Positions 12,989-24,843 of a DNA stretch of 30,746 bases are shown here, piece by piece. The notes below the pieces were generated by a model, which worked only from the letters and a program-made list of their open reading frames with translations, made no database searches and was not told where the DNA came from. A program made the position numbers and the translations under genes. Position 1 is the first letter of the stretch. Each line of letters starts with the position of its first letter. This stretch comes from Ophryocystis elektroscirrha (lineage: Eukaryota; Apicomplexa; Conoidasida; Neogregarinorida; Ophryocystidae), in contig JAQIFP010000123.1 in the NCBI GenBank assembly GCA_030141585.1, positions 48,204 to 78,949 of the forward strand, read 5' to 3'.

Positions 12989-13951
12989 TTAAATGTGCGC
13001 TTTTATGCTATGTAACTCTAAATCGTCTTCACTTGACAAATCAATGCACGAATCAATATCTGGAGTAATTAATTGTGTCAAGTCAGTCTTTTTTTTTGAG
13101 GCGCGAAGAGAGGATTGGTACGCAGTAACTGTTTTGTGACACGGTAGACATAGAGTCCTTAAATTTTCTAAACCACACGCCCCTCCTCCCTCTATAACAG
13201 GTAATATATGGTCAGCATTCCATAAAGACCCAATTCGGTGATATTTATTCAATTTTCCAGCAGACTTTAAACTAGGGTTGATATAATTGATTAAGTGCTC
13301 AAGAACAGATTGTTTTTCAGTCAAATTCTCAAAGCGACTAATAACGCGGTTTATTGCTTTTTGCGTTACAAGGCAATTTGTTTTGCATAATTCGCAAATG
13401 CCTTGATCTCGAATTTGTAAGCACTTTCGAAGGTATCTTGCGGAACTTTTGCATTTAAAAAAATGAACACATTCGTTCGTGCAAAAAGTTGTTCTTTTTT
13501 TTGCCGTTATAACACATTTGCAGTAGCGACAAAACCCTTTAATTGGTTTCTCTGTTTTCTTATCAGGTTGATAATTGAGTAAGCGAGTTTTGATAATCGC
13601 GTTTTTTGGTTTAATACAATTATACCGGTATATGGATTCCCATACACGTTTTATTTGATCTTTACAAGCTTCTATGTTTTTTCGACATTTCAGAGGAACA
13701 TTTAAGCCATTTATGCGAATATACGACACATACAGAGTATGCTGCTTGTTAGTTTCTACAGTTTTTATGTAACCATTTAATAAAGTTTCGCATATTTTTA
13801 TATTTTTATCAATATCTTCACTTATTCTGGCTGATAAAATTTGTATTATACTGTCGTGTATTGAGAGTAATTTACTATCTATTATTTGTCCTTTTTTACA
13901 CGACTTTACTTCACTCAAATACAAATCAACTATTTTTTCAAAATCAACCAT
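12989..13951 (-). CDS. Stand-alone ZRANB3-type HNH nuclease with zinc-binding cysteines
   Basis: An intronless frame of 320 residues. Residues 1-135 are alpha-helical-looking with no recognised domain. Then comes a zinc-binding segment C141-x2-C144 / C157-x3-C161 (FCTNEC), followed by ARYLRKCLQIRDQGICELC with C186 and C189. The HNH core has D247-H248 (WNADHILPV), a glycine loop (EGGGACG), N263 (LENLRTLC), C268 and C271-H272 (CHK). The order FC..C, long spacer, VCxLC, W..DHI.PV..GGG, LxNLxTLCxxCH is that of the C-terminal HNH region of ZRANB3, an annealing helicase that acts at stalled forks. No SNF2 helicase, NZF finger or C-terminal PCNA-binding motif is present. The tail has CIDLSSEDD, which looks like a SUMO-interacting motif (inference). 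It could act in repair with a separate helicase, or be a domesticated nuclease. It is head-to-head with MCM2, 152 bp between starts. Confidence 0.82.
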   Translation of the reverse strand: MVDFEKIVDLYLSEVKSCKKGQIIDSKLLSIHDSIIQILSARISEDIDKNIKICETLLNGYIKTVETNKQHTLYVSYIRINGLNVPLKCRKNIEACKDQIKRVWESIYRYNCIKPKNAIIKTRLLNYQPDKKTEKPIKGFCRYCKCVITAKKRTTFCTNECVHFFKCKSSARYLRKCLQIRDQGICELCKTNCLVTQKAINRVISRFENLTEKQSVLEHLINYINPSLKSAGKLNKYHRIGSLWNADHILPVIEGGGACGLENLRTLCLPCHKTVTAYQSSLRASKKKTDLTQLITPDIDSCIDLSSEDDLELHSIKAHI

Positions 13952-14103
13952 TTTCTTGTCAGAACCCTTCTAACTAAACATTTATTAATTTATTAAATAA
14001 ATTGTAATAAGTCATTAATAGCTAAATGCTTATTTAATAAATATTATAAAAAAAAAATAGGGGGCCTAAATAGTATAAAAATCATTAAAATGAGAAATTT
14101 ATT
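13952..14103. promoter_or_regulatory. Short divergent spacer HNH / MCM2, presumed bidirectional promoter
   Basis: Only 152 bp lie between the HNH start codon and the proposed MCM2 start codon. The spacer has an A8 run at about 14049-14057. Joint control of two genome-maintenance genes is inferred from the layout alone. Confidence 0.4.
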
Positions 14104-17100
14104 ATGGTAAACTTTATAAAATAATTGGGAACTTATATATTTAGAATAAGTCAAAAAAAAATAGGTCAAATAAAAAACGTACTAACCTAGAAGATCAAGA
14201 AAATACTAGGCCTGTGGAAGATGTAAGCATCATAATTTTTTAATATTGTAGCAGTATATGATGAAAAAAAAATTTAAACTACTCTTATTACCACATTATA
14301 ACTAGCTTAATAAATAATTAAGTTACTCATAGTTTACAAAAAAAAATAAGTATATATTTGAATATATATACTAAATATATATAGTAAATATATATTAGTA
14401 TATATATTTATATATACTAAATATATGAACAAATAAATGTATATATATATCCTCATAATATAAATTTATAATGATCCTTATCATATTATCTAATTATTTT
14501 ACTGATAAATTTCAAATCAGGTTGTATATCCCGCTGGTAATGAGGACGAAAAGTTTGTAGATTCTGATTTGTCTTCTATATCAAATGATGAGTCTCAAGT
14601 AGAGGAAGGCGAAGATTTATTTGATGAAAATTTTCAAAAGTAATTGTTTGAGGATGCAAAAAATTTAACAATTTCGTGCACAACTTTATATACAAGTGTA
14701 AATATATTTGTGATTGATTACAGCTATTTAATTTTCTTTATCATATTTTATTTTTATCAGTGTTTTGCTCTTAATTTACAGATTCCACACTAAAATATAC
14801 GTAATTCCATATTATATATATAATATATATAATATATATAATATATATAATATATATAATATATAAAATATATTTATAACATATATATAATATATATAAT
14901 ATATATAATATATATAATATATATAATACATATAATATATATAATATATAAAATATATTTGTAACATATATAACATATATATAATATATATAATATATAA
15001 AATATATTTATAACATATATATAATATATATAATATATGAAATATATTTATAACAATATAACATATATAACATATATAACATATATAAAATATATATAAT
15101 ATATATATTATATATATAATATATATAATATATATATTATATATATGTGTGTGTCGAACGTATGTTATCAAATGTATAAATATATTTACCAGCAGTAAAG
15201 TTAAATCCATATAGATATGGTTTTTTTCTTATATATACATTACATATGAATTTGATAGAGATTATGAACCAAACCCTGAGCTGGATAAATATGACCCAGA
15301 TTTATTAGACGACGAAAACTACGCAGATTTACGTCTTGAAGAACGTAAAGAAATAGAAAGAAAGCTTGACCTGAGAGACAAGTTAATCAACCATTATCGC
15401 TGGGATTCCAAAAATGAGTCGGTATTTGCGCCTAATCTTGGTAATGAATTAATAGTAGAGACTTAGTTATGTCTGTCATGTTGATTATGCTTAAATTGAT
15501 ATTTTGAGTTGTAGATCCGTTAGATGACGAAGATAATGAAATTTGGAAAATCTTGCAGCAAAGAAGAAAGAAATACAGAGATTTAGCTACTGAAGCCACA
15601 GCTATACCCATCAAATATGCAGAACAAGCAAAAGTACTTCGACTGTATATATTTGATTTTTTTTTTCTAGGAAGAATTACCTTACTGCTATAACCAGTCT
15701 GGTTGGACCAATCGTATTTCTGAAATACTGGAATCCGTATTTCGGGGGTTTTTTTGCTTTTATAAAAAACCCATTATTCCTGTTGAAAATCATAATCTAG
15801 AGTCATACGAGAATGAAGCTGATTATATTATCAAAATATCCGAAATGGTTCATTGTAAGCACACAGAAAAAGTTAATATTTTCATAGCGGATAAAACAAG
15901 CTTAATAGTATCTTGGGATGACTTGCGTATATACTGTCCGAAAGTCCTAGATTGGCTTCAAAATGTTCCCATTAATACTTTATCTGTATTAGATTACGTT
16001 GCCACACAAATCACTAAGGAAAAGTATCCTAAATTATACGGCAATAGACGGGTGCGCTTACGCTAAAATATATTTAATATATTAATAATATATATATATA
16101 TATATATATATATCTTATAGAGCTATCACATATTAGAGAATATTTTGTCTATAGGATATATTATATCAATATAACTACACCAGTTCTCAAATGTTGCAAA
16201 TTATTAGTTTTATTATAATATCTTAATATCTGTAATATATTATATATTGTATTATATACCAATGTTTACTTAATACGCATGTACGTTATATCAAGTAATA
16301 TAATAAATACATAATGTATTTATTATTGTGTTTTTTTTTATTTAAATAATAGTGATAATTACAAATAATTGTATATAATTAACGAATAAGGTAATTTATG
16401 AGATCATTTGTAGGTTACTTGTCGATTGCGAGGATTCCATGCTATAGACACAATAAGATCACTTAACACAGAATCCCTGCATAGATTAGTCTCTATTCGA
16501 GCTGTTGTTATACGGATGACAAGTAATTAATTTATTTAATTGAGTTTCTTGTAAGACGTTGTCCCAAAATTGCAACTCATTTATTATACATGCAATCGGT
16601 GTGGTTGCTCTACAAATGGACCTTATGAAAAGCGTGATGGTCAAACAGCGGCTATAAAACCCGTCTGTGAAGACTGTCAATCAACAAATAATTTTTCCAT
16701 TTGTCGTGAAAAAACTTTATACGAAAACTATCAAAAATTAACGCTTCAAGAACAGCCAAGTCAAGTGATACCAGGTCACCTTCCCCGCCAAAAAGCTGTA
16801 AATTGAATAATTTGTAAAGACAACTGTACAGGCTATTGTATTAGGGGATCTTGTGAATATTACACGCCCGGGGGAAGAAGTCCTTCTGACTGGTATTTAT
16901 CAAACTAAGTAATCTCACATTTATAGTCTTAATTTATTGATTTATAGGCCAGATGCCCGGTTCAATGCACAATGCGATTTCCCTATATTAGCTTCTTATA
17001 TTTTACTAAATAATTTAGAGCGTCAGAGAGATACACAAGTAGAGGAAATTACCGAAGATAATTATCACATAATTCACAAACTTTCTCAAAATAAATATAT

Positions 17101-17279
17101 AAGGGAAAAAATCATTGACTCCATAGCTCCTTCTTTGTGGGGACATAGGCATATTAAAACTGCACTAGCGTATAGTATGTTTGGAGGTGTACGAAATCAA
17201 ACAGCTGGATCTCATACTATACGTGGTGATATCAATGTACTTTTGTTAGGTAATTTTTACATAATAGATTTAGCTAAAA

Positions 17280-17326
<47 letters not shown>

Positions 17327-18539
17327 CCTTAAGTTCATTATATTATTTGTCATATTGCAAATATATATGTAAAATAATTGCAAGACGCTAGCTCCTAACA
17401 AAAATTAATATTTTCATGTTTGTCTTTTATTATTAATTATAAATATTATATCTTGTGTAATTATGATTATATCTAGTGTATTCGACTTGCTAATAAATTA
17501 GACTATATTTATTATTTTATTATTTTTTGGTCGATTTAATATATCAATGTAGGTGACCCTGGAATGGGTAAATCGCAGTTTTTAAAATATGTTGAAAAAA
17601 CCTTTGATCGCTGCGTGTATACTACTGGAAAAGGAGCTTCAGCTGTTGGATTGACCGCTGCAGTAAGAAGAGATCCAGTTACGCGGGAATGGTGCTTGGA
17701 AGGTGGAGGACTGGTATTGGCGGATGAGGGAATTTGCTTAATTGATGAATTTGATAAAATGAACGAACAAGATCGTGTTTCTATACATGAAGCTATGGAA
17801 CAGCAAACAATATCTGTCAGCAAAGCCGGCATAGTAGCCACTTTGAAAGCCCGCTGTGCAATAATTGCTGCAGCCAATCCAATTTATGGAAAATACGACA
17901 GTAGCCTGACTTTTTCCCAAAACGTTGATTTGAGTAGCCCTATTTTGAGTAGATTTGATATTCTTGCTGTTGTTAAAGACATACCGAACCGAACTAAAGA
18001 TGAGAATTTAGCTCAGTACGTTGTAGATAACCATATTTTTTCTCACCCAGCAAATTCAAGGTAATATTATAGAATGTTATATACTCAAACATTATAATAT
18101 TACATTTACAACCAGTATAACATATACTATGTAATTATTATAAATAAAATATATTTACCTGAAATTTATAAGTATACATATATATATATATATATATATA
18201 TAAGTATATATGGTTTTTCTTTATAACATTAAATATTGTATCTTTGTTATAGAAACATTAATGAATTATCTCATTTATCCAATGAAAATGAACCTGATAT
18301 TGAACTTATTGATATTAATGCAAAATGGGTCACGGGTTCTGGGAAAATTCCGCAGTCTATCCTTAAGAAATATATTATCTATGCCAAGTAAAAATAATAC
18401 GTTTTCAACGACGTGATTGTTATGTATTATTTTAATTAAATAATTTATCGTTGATATCAATTTAAAATTGCATTTATGCATATATACCCATGCCCGGTGT
18501 AACAATAAATAATGCAGAGCGTCACAAATTAATGTTTGA

Positions 18540-18583
<44 letters not shown>

Positions 18584-19097
18584 TGTACGAATAATTTATA
18601 TATTATATATATAATTTATGTATATATATCATTATATTTATATATATTGCTATAATTATAGAGCAAACTGCTTCCCCGAGCTAAGAAGTGCAGATGAAGG
18701 AAAATTGGCAAGATTTTATACCGATCTAAGACAAGCATCACAAACTGGAGGCGGTATGCCCATGACAGTGAGACATCTGGAATCTATTATTCGAATGGCT
18801 TGCGCAAATGCAAAAATGAGATTAAGCAATACAGTAGAGTAAGTCAAAGAACCTAAAGTAGTCTTCTGATTTATTGTTATTAATTGACACATATCAAAAT
18901 TACCTACTTGTTAATTTATTACATGTAGATATTATTGATATGTGTAAATTAGAGACTTGACGTATATGAACCTTTATATAAATTTTATATGAATATATAT
19001 AAATACATATGTATATATATGTGTATAAATGTGTATATATGTATGTATATATATGTATATATATGTATATATATATATATTTATATATATGTATATC

Positions 19098-19144
<47 letters not shown>

Positions 19145-20050
19145 GTATATCTATGTATATATGTATGTATATATATGTATATATATGTATATATATGTAT
19201 ATATATGTATATATATGTATATATATGTATATATATGTATATATATGTATATATATGTATATATATGTATATATTTGTATATGTTTGTATATTTTTGTAT
19301 ATCTATGGTTGTTAAATTTTTTTTCATGTTGCTTAAATATCTTTTTGATTCTTAGACGATCTGATTTGGATTTTGCCATAAGTACTATGCTGGAATCATT
19401 CATTCAAAGTCAAAAACATGCAGTAGCAGTTAGTTTGGGAAAACGTCTTGGAAGATATCGAGCTTTAGCAGCTTCTCCCGATGAATTCTTAGAATCAGTT
19501 TTGGTCGACTTGTTCAAGTAAACACTAATTTTGATATTTACACGCATTTATATGTCTTGAAAACTTTATATTATTGATAAGAATCTAGATGAATATAGTC
19601 GAGTATATATACATATGTGAGTTTTTTTGTGTATTATTGCAATAATATTTACATGAAGTAGGAATTTCAGTTAGTGCATGAAAACTTGTTTTTTTGTCAG
19701 TCGAAAAGGACGTGAATCAGTTCGCGAACACTATAGAGGAGTTATACCAGCTCATTTAGGTTATGAAGCAATTTCTGTATACGATTCTACAAAAGTCAAT
19801 ATGCTAGAGTGGTCTACGGTAATATATTAATTTATATATAATCAATACAGGTTGCCAAAGTTTTGTATGATTTACCGATAGCTGCTATATTGAAGTTTAC
19901 TGAATCCAAAAGATTTCAACAAATTTACACTTTAATTGTAAGAAAAAAAAAAAAAAAGTTATATTATTGTGGTGATTATAGAAAGAAGACAACTGCACTA
20001 ATTTGAGTGAAATTTACGTTAAAAGAAACTCAAGATTATGCCAAGCGTAA
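14104..20050 (+). CDS. MCM2: DNA replication licensing factor MCM2
   Basis: MCM2 is one subunit of the MCM2-7 replicative helicase. Exons: 14104-14106 (ATG only), 14145-14222, 14521-14639, 15259-15440, 15515-15633, 15671-16051, 16414-16522, 16556-16797, 16832-16908, 16948-17249, 17553-18060, 18253-18387, 18662-18838, 19356-19517, 19701-19818, 19851-19937, 19982-20050. They total 956 codons in frame, close to the family's 900 or so. The acidic N-terminus contains [20 protein letters not shown], a typical MCM2 signature. Zinc finger C343/C346 with C368/C371. OB-fold part with LTGIYQT. AAA+ core: Walker A GDPGMGKS (K544, S545), Walker B LIDEF (D602, E603), arginine finger SRFD (R671). Then [20 protein letters not shown] and LESFI, followed by a C-terminal winged-helix region. 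The last intron (44 nt with A15) is the weakest join; without it the protein would stop at TGA 20004-20006. Confidence 0.93.
14812..15147. repeat. Short-period AT array (TATATATAA-type) in MCM2 intron 3
   Basis: About 330 bp of tandem, largely palindromic 9-11-bp units, with interspersed AAATATATTTRTAACATAT blocks that recur three to four times. It lies inside the 619-nt intron between MCM2 exons 3 and 4. Long minus-strand frames rich in Tyr and Ile here are products of the repeat, not genes. Confidence 0.85.
17284..17322. repeat. (TA)n microsatellite in MCM2 intron
   Basis: A pure TA run of about 39 nt inside the 303-nt intron that precedes the Walker A exon of MCM2. Confidence 0.85.
18544..18579. 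repeat. (TA)n microsatellite in MCM2 intron
   Basis: A pure TA run of about 36 nt inside the 274-nt intron between MCM2 exons 12 and 13. Confidence 0.85.
19009..19290. repeat. Decamer array (TATATATGTA)n in MCM2 intron 13
   Basis: A tandem array of 10-bp units, nearly perfect from about 19160 to 19270 and diverging at both ends (TGTATATCTA, TGTATATATT, TGTATATGTT). It lies inside the 517-nt intron between MCM2 exons 13 and 14. Its open Tyr/Ile/Met frames on both strands are repeat artefacts. Confidence 0.85.
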
Positions 20051-20051
20051 A

Positions 20052-21605
20052 ATGATCATTGACTGCTGCAAATACTTCCAAATAAAAGAGAATTCAAACA
20101 TAGATGAAAAAAAAAAAAAAAAAAAAATACCTTCAACTCATATATCTCAAAAAATTGAAAATGCAATTAATCGTCTGAGTTATAAGAGAAAACTGAGTAA
20201 ATTGCTGTATAAAAGAACAAATTTGATATCTTTAAAAGAACCCGATATAAATGATGTTGAAGTTACAGATACAAAAATATACATGTTTCAATGCTTACCC
20301 CAATTACATGATGAGAAATTTTATAAGCATTTTCGTTTATACAATAAAAGAAGGTTAAGTCGAAATATAAAATCATCCAAAATGCGCAAAATTTCTATTA
20401 GTTCGTACGATACTTTTTTTAGTAGTGAATCAACATTAGAAGGTCAAAAAATGAGACAGTTATTTTCACGACCAGCATATAAAGCTCAAAACCAATATCG
20501 GCCTCCAGATTCAACATTTTTTTGGCGCAGTTACTGTAGCTGCAAAATATGTAAAAATCAGCTTATACGTCAGTGGGGAATTAGTAAGAAGTTACCGTGC
20601 TATCGTAAACTCATTTTCCCTACATATATCCCTAATGCCCCATTACTTCCACAGAAAAAAAAATCTAAGTTTTATATATCTGCATTAGCGCGTAGTTATA
20701 AAAGTGTAAAGAATTACACAGATTTGTTCGGAAGTAAAGTTCAAACTTTAAACAGACCATTTTCTTTTCCTTCGTGTGTTACAAAACAGCATATGTCTCA
20801 AGCAATCGGCTCAAGTGATTGGGTAGCAGAGGTACGTCTCGAAGCGTGTGTGTATATATATATGTATTATAGGTTATAGTAATATCGTCCTCTAATTTAG
20901 CTGATAGCAGTAGTTTTTTCAACAACTACAGAATAAAAAATTTTTTACAATGTAAAGGTGTTGAATATATATTCATAGATTTGAGCAATCTTCAATATAA
21001 ACATTCTGTTGAATACAGATTATATTCATGCTGGAATAAGCTCAATATTTTACAAAAAAAGTGTGTTGGAATGAATAATTACTCTAATATTTTACCACAA
21101 ATCCTTATTGATGGCGTAGTTATTGGAGATTATTATGATATACAGTCCTTGGAAGATGATTTCGATTTGGGTAGGTTTACTCTATACATAAACACGGACA
21201 TAAGTATAAAAAAAAAAAAAAGAACACTATTTAGAAAAAAAAAAAATTATAATCATAATAATGGAAAACATTATCTTTATTAAGATACATGAATATTGTA
21301 TATATATGGATCAAATATAATATATTCAATTCTGTGTGTTATATAATACCTATTTAGACTACATTTTAACTCGCCATTTATGTCCGAATTGCTTGAGTTT
21401 GCGACATGGAAATATATCTGTAGAAAGTTGGATTTCATATACGCACTGCAATAACTGTGGAGCTATATTTTGTGAATTAGTAAATATGGAATTTTTAAGT
21501 GAAAATCACGGAAAAACGTTAATAAAACAGAACATATTCAATTGTCGCGGTATAAATAAACCATTAAGGCATCAGTGTGCTTGGGAAAGTAAAGTTAATG
21601 CGTGA
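20052..21605 (+). CDS. Glutaredoxin-fold protein with C-terminal double CxxC zinc ribbon (GRXCR-like)
   Basis: Exons 20052-20831, 20873-21170 and 21358-21605 give 441 residues. Residues 1-255 are basic, Lys/Arg/Ser-rich and unrecognised, with one CSCKIC cluster. Residues 261-360 look like a glutaredoxin fold: VIVISSSNLADSSSFFNNYR (strand, loop, helix), then IFIDLSN, then LPQILIDGVVIGDYYDIQSL, equivalent to the family's LPQ-hydrophobic-G-x-x-IG segment. The CPxC active site is absent: serines stand where the cysteines should be. A zinc ribbon follows: C368-x2-C371 (CPNC) and C390-x2-C393 (CNNC). A Grx domain followed by two CxxC pairs recalls GRXCR1 and plant Grx-like proteins; the GDYYD piece also recalls SH3BGR proteins. 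Function unknown; probably binding rather than redox. A 21-A run at 20107-20127 codes Lys6 near the start, so the N-terminal frame depends on correct base count. The start is 1 bp after the MCM2 stop. Confidence 0.65.
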
Positions 21606-21823
21606 ATAGCAAACAGTTTTTTTTATTTTTTATCAACTATAAAGGTTACAATTATCCGTCACATAAGTATAGGTACCACATGTTCTAAGAACTGCCACTG
21701 AATAATAACTATAATGTAAATCTCATATGGCTGAAAACTTCAAATGACTTGTAGGTTTGTAAACCTGTATATTGTTTTGTAGTAAATATCGAAAAAAACG
21801 TAAAGATAATAAATTATTTTAAT
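21606..21823. other. Spacer before the DIS3L2-like gene
   Basis: A 218-bp tandem spacer that must hold the 3' end of the glutaredoxin-fold gene and the promoter of the RNase gene. No specific element is recognisable. Confidence 0.35.
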
Positions 21824-22769
21824 ATGGACAAGAAAACTGATTTTCCTTTATGTGCGGATGATGCCATATTTGAAGAAAAACCAGACACTATAGAAGAAAT
21901 CCAAAAAAAGACTTATGATCGAGCAACTATACTAAAGTTTGCTATTCCATTAAGGCAACACAATTTCGTGAATTATCCAAATCATATATCTGCAACGGAA
22001 GCTATTGAAGGTGTTACTGAGGGTATATATCGTACAGGAGTATTAAAAGTCCCAAAATCTGGACGGGATGCATACGTTCAGCATTCAGATCCCACCAAAC
22101 ACGATTATATAGCAGTAGGAGCAATGAATCAAAATAGGGCATTACATAACGACATGGTTATATTTAAGATACTTAGTCCGAATGAATGGGTACCAGTAAA
22201 AAGAAATAAACTTCCAACGGATTCAGATAATTCTAATGTCGATAAAGAAAGCAACGATTTGCATGAGAGCATTCAAATTGTTTCTATATATAAACGTCAC
22301 TACACAACTGACGGAGTTAAGTATTTTGTTGTCACTCTTAGATGGCCAGAGTTTGTTTCTTTTCCCATTGCCACTCCTATAGACCCTCGTTTTCCCGAAA
22401 TGGCTGTACACAATTACCCAGTTTCAAAAGAAAAATTTATAGAAGATAAGAGTTTTCATTTGGTGAAGTTTCTCAAATGGAAAGAAATTTGTCGCACTCC
22501 CTTAGCCACCTACATTTCAAAAGTATCTAATTTAGACGAAAACCTCAAGCTGTACAAGAAAATTACTCTAATCAATAATAACCTTCATAAAAATTACACA
22601 GAGTATTCCGCTAAACATTTGAAAGAAATTGAAGCCATAAAACACGACTTTTATTTACGCAAATCGGAAGAAGCTAAATGCAGAACAAATTTCAGTGAAT
22701 ACTGTGTTTTCACTGTAGATCCTGCCACTGCCAAGGACTTTGATGACGCCATACATTTTGTTGATAGAG
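21824..22769 (+). CDS. DIS3L2-like RNase II family 3'-5' exoribonuclease, 5' exon only (truncated)
   Basis: RNB-domain exonucleases degrade RNA 3' to 5'; DIS3L2 acts in the cytoplasm without the exosome. The exon gives 315 residues. It starts directly with the cold-shock-domain part (VTEGIYRTGVLKVPKSG, NRALHNDMVIFKIL), has no N-terminal PIN domain, and continues with SFPIATPIDPRFP and HLVKFLKWKE, the second OB region. That order and the missing PIN favour DIS3L2/SSD1 over DIS3/RRP44. It ends in the first RNB motif DPATAKDFDDA (299-309), with the metal-binding aspartates present. A good donor (GTATGC, 22770) follows, phase 1, but no later exon (expected next: a VHIADVSYFV-like segment) occurs before the Ca2+-ATPase exons. 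Most of the RNB domain and the S1 domain are therefore missing from this locus as given, most simply because of a misassembly in the (TA)n behind it. Confidence 0.83.
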
Positions 22770-22896
22770 GTATGCGAATCTAGTTACCAATAGCATGATT
22801 GTTGTAAAATTAATTGCAATTTCCTAACTCTATATAGATATTATTTAAATTATTTACTTTATTACACTAATATATGTAATAAAATGTGCAACCCTA

Positions 22897-23200
<304 letters not shown>

Positions 23201-23622
23201 ATACACATGTATATTTATATATAAATTTGTGTATATGTATACACATATATATTTGTATACGTGATATTTATATATATTTACAGATATATTTGTATATATT
23301 ATTATACATACATCTATATATAAATATATATTTATACATATATACACACATATATAAACATATATATATATTTATATTAATAAATTTATGCGTGATTATA
23401 AGCACATATTATTGCATGTATACGTATAGAATATCTATGAATATGTTGTAAAAGGCTTTATACTGATATATATACGTTTTTATATTCGTGAAAGTATGCA
23501 TGCATATATTTGTTTAAATAATTATTAAAGCGTCACTTTAGTGGTTGTATTCAACATATTACTGTCGATATATGTATATGAATACTTTGATTCAGTATGT
23601 AATAAACTTTTTGTGATATTAG

Positions 23623-24804
23623 TTAATGACTCGGAATATATTGGGACAAGCCGCATACCAGCTTATTGTGATGCTGGTAGTTATTTTTACAGGTGAATGT
23701 TGGATTCCAGAAAACTACTCTAAAAGATACGCAAAGTTTGAAGGATTCAATGGGTTCACGCAAATGTCGCTTACTTGTGGAAATGGAAATACAATTCGTT
23801 CAGGAAGGCGCTTTTTTCCATTTTCTCAAAAACCCGATTATAAGCGAGAATGGGTTTCAGTAAGTTATAAATAAAAATTCATGATTTTTACAATTATTCA
23901 CCAAAATTCTTCGATATAATTTATAAATCCATACTTTATATTATTAGTAAAAATTAATTATGTTTTGTTATATTAATTGAATACTCACGAAAGTAAATAA
24001 TTATTGGAGTATGACTCACTGTATTCATTGGCATTGAATATAGGGAAAAAAATTTAATTATTATTTTTTAGTAAAATGATATATTTTTAACACACACTCT
24101 TTTTTCAAGAACATTTTTTTTAAATTATCTTTCATATATTCTTAAAATTTATGAAACCTAAATTAATAGTGGTATAATTTATGTCTATTTACACACAAAA
24201 TTAAGTATGATCTATTCGATCATTAATGTAATAATTTATGTTGATAAGTGTAAATATTTTTAGAGTGCATTATTTTGTGTGTGTCGAGAGATCGTTAATA
24301 ATAAATGTTAGTACATCTGTAAATGTCATAAATTTTTTGTGTGTTATTTTAGAATATCGGCTTTTCTAGACATTATACAATAGTTTTTAATGTATTTGTT
24401 TGGCTGCAATTATTTAACCTCATAAATTCTCGAAAAATTCGTAATGAGTTGAACGTATTTTCTGGAATACTTTCTAATCGACTATGGCTAACAATGTTTT
24501 TTCTAATTGTTGTTTTACAAGTGCTACTTGTACAATTTGGTGGTTATGCACTAAGCTCGCATTTTGATGGATTAACAATAAAACAGTGGATACTTTGCAT
24601 TGTCCTTGGATCAGGTTCTTTACTTGTTGGACTTCTTCTACATCTCTTACCCTCCAACAAATTACTCTTTCTACCTCAAACTGGAAATAAAGAAGAAAAT
24701 ATATCTAGTGCTACTTGGAACCTTGCTTTGGCGTCCAGAGGAAGGTAATTTTAAATACAAATATATTAAGTTCATTTTTAAGCTTCCATATTTACTAGTT
24801 CTTT

Positions 24805-24843
<39 letters not shown>

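Noticed and set aside
20031..20065. MCM2 C-terminal tail read through KRKMII in the second gene's frame
   Set aside because: It resembles the KRKMI at the end of animal MCM2, but the spliced MCM2 reading already covers the winged-helix region, and this frame is closed by a TGA at 20004.
21824..22769. Annotation as exosome nuclease DIS3/RRP44
   Set aside because: No N-terminal PIN domain is present and the start of the protein aligns with the cold-shock part as in DIS3L2; the exosome link is therefore not supported.
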